This document shows positions 7,080 through 11,191 of a stretch of 11,191 nucleotides of DNA, in pieces. The stretch spans positions 6,477-17,667 of the forward strand of contig PBLU01000009.1 in the NCBI GenBank assembly GCA_002721875.1. The letters are read 5' to 3'. Origin of the DNA: Chloroflexota bacterium (lineage in GTDB: Bacteria; Chloroflexota; Dehalococcoidia; UBA1151; TMED-70). The notes under the pieces were generated by a model. That model was not told the DNA's origin. It saw nothing but the letters and a program-made list of their open reading frames with translations, and did not search any database. Position 1 is the first letter of the stretch. Each line of letters starts with the position of its first letter. A program made the position numbers and the translations under genes.

Positions 7080-9670
7080 TATGTCCTCTTATAAAATCTA
7101 GGTGAGTATATTCCTTCCCACATCATAGAGTTGAGAGCGACTGGGAACGGTGTATCATTAAATAATCTTAATGTAAAGTTTTCTGTTTTTTGATGTATAG
7201 GTAAAGTAAATACTGTCTGATCTGCTAAGGGTATATCATTAGCTAAATATTGGTCAGCTGTAATAACCGGATTTAAGTTATACCACTCATCTGTATAGAT
7301 AAGTACAGTTGCACCGTTTGCTGGTGCTGCATTCATTGTCAGCTGTGTATTACTATTAACTGTAAAAGCTGTAGTTACAACATTGTTTATTTTAACTTTA
7401 ATTTGATTAGAGTCAATGTAACTAATGTTAGATGGGTCCCAAGTAAAAACTGTGGTACTACCGTCACCTGTATATTCTTTTTTACCTTGACGTATACCTT
7501 TAGACTTAAGCTTAAAGCCCATAACTCCTGATAATCCTACAGCAAATTTCATACGTGCTACAGTTAGATTAGCAGAAAAGTCAGACTTAGTTAGTGCATC
7601 ATCTATTTTAAAATAGGTTTTAGGTAATATAATGTCAAAGTCAAATTTATATCCTACAATAACATCGCTTGCTATACTTGTTAAGTTTTTAAACGGTACT
7701 TTAAAATAAGTGTTACCACTTTCAACAACACGTTCTGGAGTCATTGTAAATCCAGATTCAATAAAGTTACCTTGAGCTGTTGTACCTTTAATAATAAGTA
7801 CTGGTGTTAAGTCTGTAGCATCAGTATAAGGTATAAAACATTTACTAAACTCTCCAGCTGTATCATATGTAACAGAACTAGCTGTAGCATATAAGTCTAT
7901 GCAAGGATTAATCTTTTTACCTTCGTTGTTAACAATAATAGCATCTTGTGGACTCTGACTTAAACTAGCTTTACTTAATGTAAACTGACTACCTTGCTTA
8001 GTTACAGCATAAAAGTCATCAGAGTCAGCAGCCATAGCTTGCACGTTACCCATAGTTTCCCAGTTAAACCATGCTTGTACTAAGTTCTTTTCTCCGTCAT
8101 TGTATGTACGAAAAAAATATATGTATCTAGAACTTTGTCCAGACATAGCAATAAATTGGTTTTGTGGACTAGCTATCAGTGTATCTACTGTAGCTGGAAC
8201 CCACTCATTTACAACTCTACCTATGTCAAGTACAACAGGGTTTTCGTTTTCTCCACGAGTTACCATACCAAATATTCTGGTGTAACTTGGAGTCTTACTG
8301 ATAAAGTTTATAGTTGTACCCATGTCTACTGGGTCTATAACTGTATCCATTTCATAGTTAGCTATTGCACGGATAGATGCTTTACTTGGTGTTAGTATAC
8401 CATCAGATGCAGCCATTAAAAATTGTTGGTTAGCACTAAATAATATTAAACCCTGTGTAGTAGGTATAATACTGTGTAATGCAGCTGGTCGTATAGTAGA
8501 TGCTCTTAAGTCTATAGGGTCTGCATCTGTAACTGTTTGAGCTGATGTGTGATAGAAGTTAAAAAACTCCTTTGACTGGCTCATCGACACGTTGTCGGAT
8601 GACAAAAATCCTAATCTATTGTTATGAAAAAATGATTGTTGTATCTGTTTACCTATAAAACTAGGATGTGCATTTGTAGTATCATCACCTACATTTCTAG
8701 TTACCCATGTTACACGCTGAAAAGTAAAAGCATTCGTGCCTGTATTTATCAGCTCATGAGGCATAGTAGTATTGTCAAGTCCTGTAGACACATTAGGAGC
8801 GATACCTTCTGACCAGAATCCCGGTCCAGATGTACCGTTGTCTGCTGTATACTTCATAAAGAATGAAGATGTTGTAGCACCACTATTAAGTATTTTAACT
8901 ACGTGACCATCCTTGGACTCGTTAGGCAGTTCTGCTAAGGTAGCAATTTGATCTTGAAATATACCTAGTTTGTTTGCATTAGCTCCACCACTACCTGTAA
9001 GAGTAAATGTAGCGTTACGTGATAAATGTAAACTGTCAGATAATCTAGTTACTATTAAACCAGATATATTAAAAGCATTTATATTACTTTCCATTGTAGT
9101 TAGAACAGCTGTATAATCATCACTTCCACCAGAAGTAAATGTTGTAGTCTGTCCGGCTACTGTAATACTGTAAGGTATGTTATTTGCATCACCTATCAGT
9201 TTAATCGTACCTTGTGAGTTTGCAGTAAATGATGGTGCTGCTGTTACAGCTGCTGTCTTTGTTTTGTTAGTTATAATACTAACGTCTTGTACAGTCAGTA
9301 CATCATAATCTGTACGTGTTCCTGTAAGGTATGCCTGTGCCCCTGTACCGTATGTAATAGAGGCAGATGCACCAGTCACAGCATTCCATATTGCAATGGC
9401 TCCCTGAGACTGTCCAGAGGGCACTGGGGTAATGCACCCTATGTACCTCTCTCCTTCTGTTCTAGATATGTAGAACCATTTTGAGTTATCGTATGTAGTG
9501 CCTGTACCTAGATTAGCAATCCATTGAAATCCGGGTCTCTTAGTAAGTCCAAAGGTTGGATCTGGGTATCCGTTAAGACACTCCTCTACCTGACCGGGAA
9601 GTTTTTTATCATCTGATTGTCTAGATACACCACCTAGGTAGTTGTCAACTCTTTGTGTTACTGCTGGCAT
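7079..9670 (-). CDS. gp12: Tail tubular protein B (nozzle), T7 gp12-like
   Basis: This gene encodes 863 residues (T7 gp12 is 794) and makes the tail nozzle below the gp11 ring. Family hallmarks are visible. The N-terminus has the N-(Y)LGG(V/I)S-Q pattern, then LNGYPDP and GLTKRPGFQW (residues 10-50), matching the T7 pattern of NLKGGIS, VNGW and GLQKRP. FWSEG (285-289) and TMPHEL (302-307) form the typical W-E-x-x-x-P then TMPH block. MMWEGIY lies near the C-terminus, as in T7. Residues of about 153-240 form a Thr/Gly/Asn-rich beta domain usual in this family. Residues of about 733-794, starting YTGDGSTTVFTW, form a fibre-like beta domain that appears inserted before the conserved end. The start overlaps the gp11 stop (TAATG); no clear Shine-Dalgarno precedes it (only ACAAAG), so translation is probably coupled to gp11. 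Confidence 0.93.
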   Translation of the reverse strand: MPAVTQRVDNYLGGVSRQSDDKKLPGQVEECLNGYPDPTFGLTKRPGFQWIANLGTGTTYDNSKWFYISRTEGERYIGCITPVPSGQSQGAIAIWNAVTGASASITYGTGAQAYLTGTRTDYDVLTVQDVSIITNKTKTAAVTAAPSFTANSQGTIKLIGDANNIPYSITVAGQTTTFTSGGSDDYTAVLTTMESNINAFNISGLIVTRLSDSLHLSRNATFTLTGSGGANANKLGIFQDQIATLAELPNESKDGHVVKILNSGATTSSFFMKYTADNGTSGPGFWSEGIAPNVSTGLDNTTMPHELINTGTNAFTFQRVTWVTRNVGDDTTNAHPSFIGKQIQQSFFHNNRLGFLSSDNVSMSQSKEFFNFYHTSAQTVTDADPIDLRASTIRPAALHSIIPTTQGLILFSANQQFLMAASDGILTPSKASIRAIANYEMDTVIDPVDMGTTINFISKTPSYTRIFGMVTRGENENPVVLDIGRVVNEWVPATVDTLIASPQNQFIAMSGQSSRYIYFFRTYNDGEKNLVQAWFNWETMGNVQAMAADSDDFYAVTKQGSQFTLSKASLSQSPQDAIIVNNEGKKINPCIDLYATASSVTYDTAGEFSKCFIPYTDATDLTPVLIIKGTTAQGNFIESGFTMTPERVVESGNTYFKVPFKNLTSIASDVIVGYKFDFDIILPKTYFKIDDALTKSDFSANLTVARMKFAVGLSGVMGFKLKSKGIRQGKKEYTGDGSTTVFTWDPSNISYIDSNQIKVKINNVVTTAFTVNSNTQLTMNAAPANGATVLIYTDEWYNLNPVITADQYLANDIPLADQTVFTLPIHQKTENFTLRLFNDTPFPVALNSMMWEGIYSPRFYKRT
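7084..7090 (-). promoter_or_regulatory. Shine-Dalgarno for gp14-like gene
   Basis: AAGAGGA on the minus strand ends 4 bases before the ATG at 7079, inside the last codons of gp12. It gives the gp14-like gene its own initiation signal besides coupling through the TAATG overlap. Confidence 0.75.
7289..7474 (-). other. Fibre-like beta domain near the C-terminus of gp12
   Basis: Residues of about 733-794 of gp12 read YTGDGSTTVFTW, then QIKVKINNVV, then LTMNAAPANGATVLIY. The order (Y-x-G-D-G-S/T-T-x-F, a V-x-V/I-N-x strand, an L-T-x-x-A-P-A-x-G-A-x-V-x-I-Y ending) is a pattern common in N-terminal domains of T7-type tail fibres and other phage appendage proteins. The conserved gp12 end resumes after it. 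Domain identity is by pattern only. Confidence 0.55.
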
Positions 9671-10290
9671 TATCTTTGTAAAGCGTGAAATGGTTGATAG
9701 CTTTGATAGTAGTTCTGTGAATCTTGTGGATGTCCAAACATTGTAAACTGACCTTGTTGTGTTTCGTACTCAAGAGCTGTAGCTCGTTGTAGTGCTTCTT
9801 CTTTTTCAAGTCTAGCATACTGGTCATCATCACCTACTATTCTACCAGATACAATCTTAGCTGCTCTGGCTGTTATAAAGTTTCGTATTGGTTCTGGTAA
9901 ATCTATATAATCAAACTCCCATATAACATCACATTCGATAGGACTTCCTTCCCATGTGTATCTATGGTTTTGTCTGTCATATAATTTACCTGATCTTCTA
10001 ACTCCACTAAATGGTTTGTTTGCTGCATTCTCTGTTAACTTAATTTGTATTATGTTATTAGGAATGAGTATTTCTTTGTTATTATCTGGTGTAAATTCGT
10101 AGTGGTACTCCTTGTTAAAAGTCCAGCCCTCTGCTTGTACCTCTCGTGACACCTGTAACAGTGTAGCATAAGCAATCGCAACTTCCGGGTTGGTTTGATC
10201 TAGTGTAGTTACAGGAGCCTGACCACATGAAGTTAATATTTGGTTAATAGCTGGTAGCTCTTGTGTAGCGTTTGTGGTTGGAAAAGGCAT
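9670..10290 (-). CDS. gp11: Tail tubular protein A (gatekeeper ring), T7 gp11-like
   Basis: This gene encodes 206 residues (T7 gp11 is 196). The protein forms the dodecameric ring between portal and nozzle and closes the filled capsid. The N-terminus [20 protein letters not shown] (11-30) matches the T7 pattern of [30 protein letters not shown] (50-59) matches QSRGWTFN. The mid part carries [11 protein letters not shown] (103-113) and the helix [15 protein letters not shown] (136-150), both typical of the family. The C-terminal 20 residues are Gln/Tyr-rich and look like an extra tail. ATG 10290 is the only start that keeps the conserved N-terminus, yet it has no Shine-Dalgarno: it follows the terminator U-tract by 3 bases. 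The stop overlaps the gp12 start (TAATG). Confidence 0.93.
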   Translation of the reverse strand: [206 protein letters not shown]

Positions 10291-10293
10291 AAT

Positions 10294-10318
10294 AAAAAAA
10301 AGGGGAGCCGAAGCCCCC
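10294..10318 (-). terminator. Intrinsic terminator between capsid gene and gp11
   Basis: On the minus strand GGGGGC-TTCG-GCTCCCC is followed by eight T. It folds into six G-C/C-G pairs with one bulged U and a C(UUCG)G tetraloop, then the U-tract. The flank before the hairpin is also T-rich on the minus strand, so it would act in one direction only. It lies in the 45-base gap after the capsid stop, the position of the T7 late terminator after gene 10. The likely role is to reduce transcription of tail and core genes relative to capsid, with partial read-through. Confidence 0.88.
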
Positions 10319-10335
10319 GTATAAAAAATAAAAAA

Positions 10336-11191
10336 TTAAGCGTTAGCTGGGTATGTTGCACCAAATGCAGCATTACCTGTAGAACCTGTAGCGGCTCCAG
10401 CAATTAATTCAACGCAAGCAGCAGGGTTTAAGAAATCTGCCCCCATAGCGAGACGTCCTAATATGACATCTCCTTGGTATACCACGGACACATCTCCAGA
10501 AGTTACTTGAACCTGAGGTCCAATAGCTTCTACAACACCAGCAGCTTCTTTCTGGAAGATTAAGCCACAGCTGTTAGCGAAGTCAGATGAGTTACCATAG
10601 TTACCGTTAATACCGGTTACAGAAGCTCTAGCGTCTTCTGCTGTTTCACCTACAAATGAACCTACGTTTCCGGGTGATGTTACACCGGGGTTAGTTGCAG
10701 ATGCAGTACCGTACTTAGTACCGTATGAGCCGAAGAAAGGAATGTTCATTGACTTGTAGATCTTAATGCCTGCAATTTCAACAACTCCTGATCCTGACTG
10801 TAAGGCAGTACCTGTTACGTCTCTGTTAATAAGACCACTAGAACCAACATCTTGTATAAGTTCATAGTACTGTCTTGGGTTTAACACAGCTACTCTGCCT
10901 TCAGAGCTAACGCCTTTTTCATCTAGTGCAGCAGCTGCATCATAGAAAGCGTTTTGAAGTAGTCCAGCGTCGTAAGCATTAACTGCTGTACCTGTACCTA
11001 CTCTGATCTGTGTTCCGCCGGGCTCTACGAAACCGGACTTTGTGATTGGTGAAGCCATACGTGCTCCCTTCGCAATTTGACGGAAGATGAGTCTGTCGTA
11101 CTTCTGAGCAAGAGCGTATCCAATCTTCTTGGAAATCTCTCCTCTTAATTCGTAGTGTGCTAGTGTTTCATCTAGCTCATAAACAAACGCA
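10336..11191 (-). CDS. gp10: Major capsid protein, T7 gp10-like, 5' end beyond window
   Basis: The C-terminal 284 residues are visible. The frame runs through the ATG at 11058 to the window edge, adding FVYELDETLAHYELRGEISK, then KIGYALAQKYDRLIFRQIAK, then GAR before MASPITKSG, so 11058 is an internal methionine and not the start. The H-Y-E-L-R-G-E segment corresponds to the HYxVRSEY region of T7-like capsid proteins. Further conserved pieces are FVEPGGTQIRVG, NAFYDAAAALDEKGV, VLNPRQYYELIQD, GLINRD, IYKSMNIPFFG, SCGLIFQKEAAGVVEAIGPQ and YQGDVILGRLAMGADFLNP, which resemble cyanopodovirus capsid proteins strongly. The last ~25 residues are Gly/Ala/Thr-rich. Cyanopodovirus versions are about 375 residues, so roughly 90 are missing. 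Codons look richer in C-ending forms than in the core genes, as expected for the most expressed protein. A terminator follows the stop. Confidence 0.96.
   Translation of the reverse strand, partial: AFVYELDETLAHYELRGEISKKIGYALAQKYDRLIFRQIAKGARMASPITKSGFVEPGGTQIRVGTGTAVNAYDAGLLQNAFYDAAAALDEKGVSSEGRVAVLNPRQYYELIQDVGSSGLINRDVTGTALQSGSGVVEIAGIKIYKSMNIPFFGSYGTKYGTASATNPGVTSPGNVGSFVGETAEDARASVTGINGNYGNSSDFANSCGLIFQKEAAGVVEAIGPQVQVTSGDVSVVYQGDVILGRLAMGADFLNPAACVELIAGAATGSTGNAAFGATYPANA

Noticed and set aside
8100..9484. Short plus-strand frames (8100-8285, 8135-8395, 9287-9484), some Cys-rich
   Set aside because: The Cys/Tyr/Ser-rich composition arises from reading the Thr- and Ala-rich gp12 codons backwards; there is no initiation signal.
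9645..9833. Minus-strand 62-codon frame overlapping the end of gp11
   Set aside because: It is out of frame within gp11 and across the gp11/gp12 junction, with no family resemblance; gp11 itself is clearly coding there.
10294..10318. Bidirectional terminator
   Set aside because: On the plus strand the hairpin is followed by an A-rich, not T-rich, stretch, and there is no plus-strand gene to terminate.
10291..10335. Phage RNA polymerase promoter in the only intergenic gap
   Set aside because: The 45 bases are taken up by the terminator and T-rich flanks; no promoter-like sequence could be recognised.
10319..10345. Programmed frameshift at the capsid gene end, as in T7 10A/10B
   Set aside because: The T-rich run lies after the TAA stop and there is no slippery heptamer in the last capsid codons, so no frameshift product is supported.
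11056..11058. ATG at 11058 as the capsid protein start
   Set aside because: The same frame continues upstream with conserved capsid sequence (HYELRGE, RQIAKGAR) to the window edge.

Overview
This window comes from a lytic, T7-like podovirus (short-tailed phage), and its closest character is that of the marine cyanopodoviruses infecting Prochlorococcus and Synechococcus. The gene order on the minus strand is major capsid protein, terminator, tail tube A (gp11), tail tube B (gp12), then internal virion proteins gp14-, gp15- and gp16-like. This is the T7 late morphogenesis order without gene 13. The capsid protein C-terminal half (for example the stretch SCGLIFQKEAAGVVEAIGP) reads like cyanopodovirus capsid protein. 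The DNA is AT-rich. The taxonomic placement rests on recalled family resemblance, not on a search.

Layout, right to left in the direction of transcription: capsid gene, 5' end cut by the window edge (10336-11191); a 45-base gap holding an intrinsic terminator (10294-10318); gp11 (9670-10290); gp12 (7079-9670); gp14-like (6180-7079); gp15-like (3842-6178); gp16-like, running off the left edge (1-3845). The genes touch or overlap by a few bases (TAATG, TAATG, TAGAATG and ATGA junctions). The only non-coding DNA is the gap after the capsid gene. The reading frame from 3845 to base 1 was translated by hand and is open for 1281 codons. I see no genuine plus-strand gene, RNA gene, mobile element or CRISPR array.

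Together these genes encode the capsid shell, the tubular tail (gp11 as the ring joining portal to nozzle, gp12 as the nozzle) and the internal core proteins that in T7 are ejected to form the DNA-delivery channel through the cell envelope. The terminator after the capsid gene sits where T7 has its late terminator, and it probably lets capsid be made in large excess over tail and core proteins.

The most notable non-gene signal is sequence-wide. The pentanucleotide CCWGG was not found by eye anywhere in 11.2 kb, while CCSGG occurs at 16 places. All 15 Pro-Gly codon pairs use CCC or CCG, although proline is usually CCT or CCA elsewhere. This looks like avoidance of a Dcm/EcoRII-type site. Other points of interest are a fibre-like beta domain inserted near the end of gp12, a gp11 start codon placed directly against the terminator U-tract with no Shine-Dalgarno, and a gp16 N-terminus with no visible lytic transglycosylase. 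I found no clearly new multi-gene system: the window is an ordinary virion-structure block with these particular oddities.
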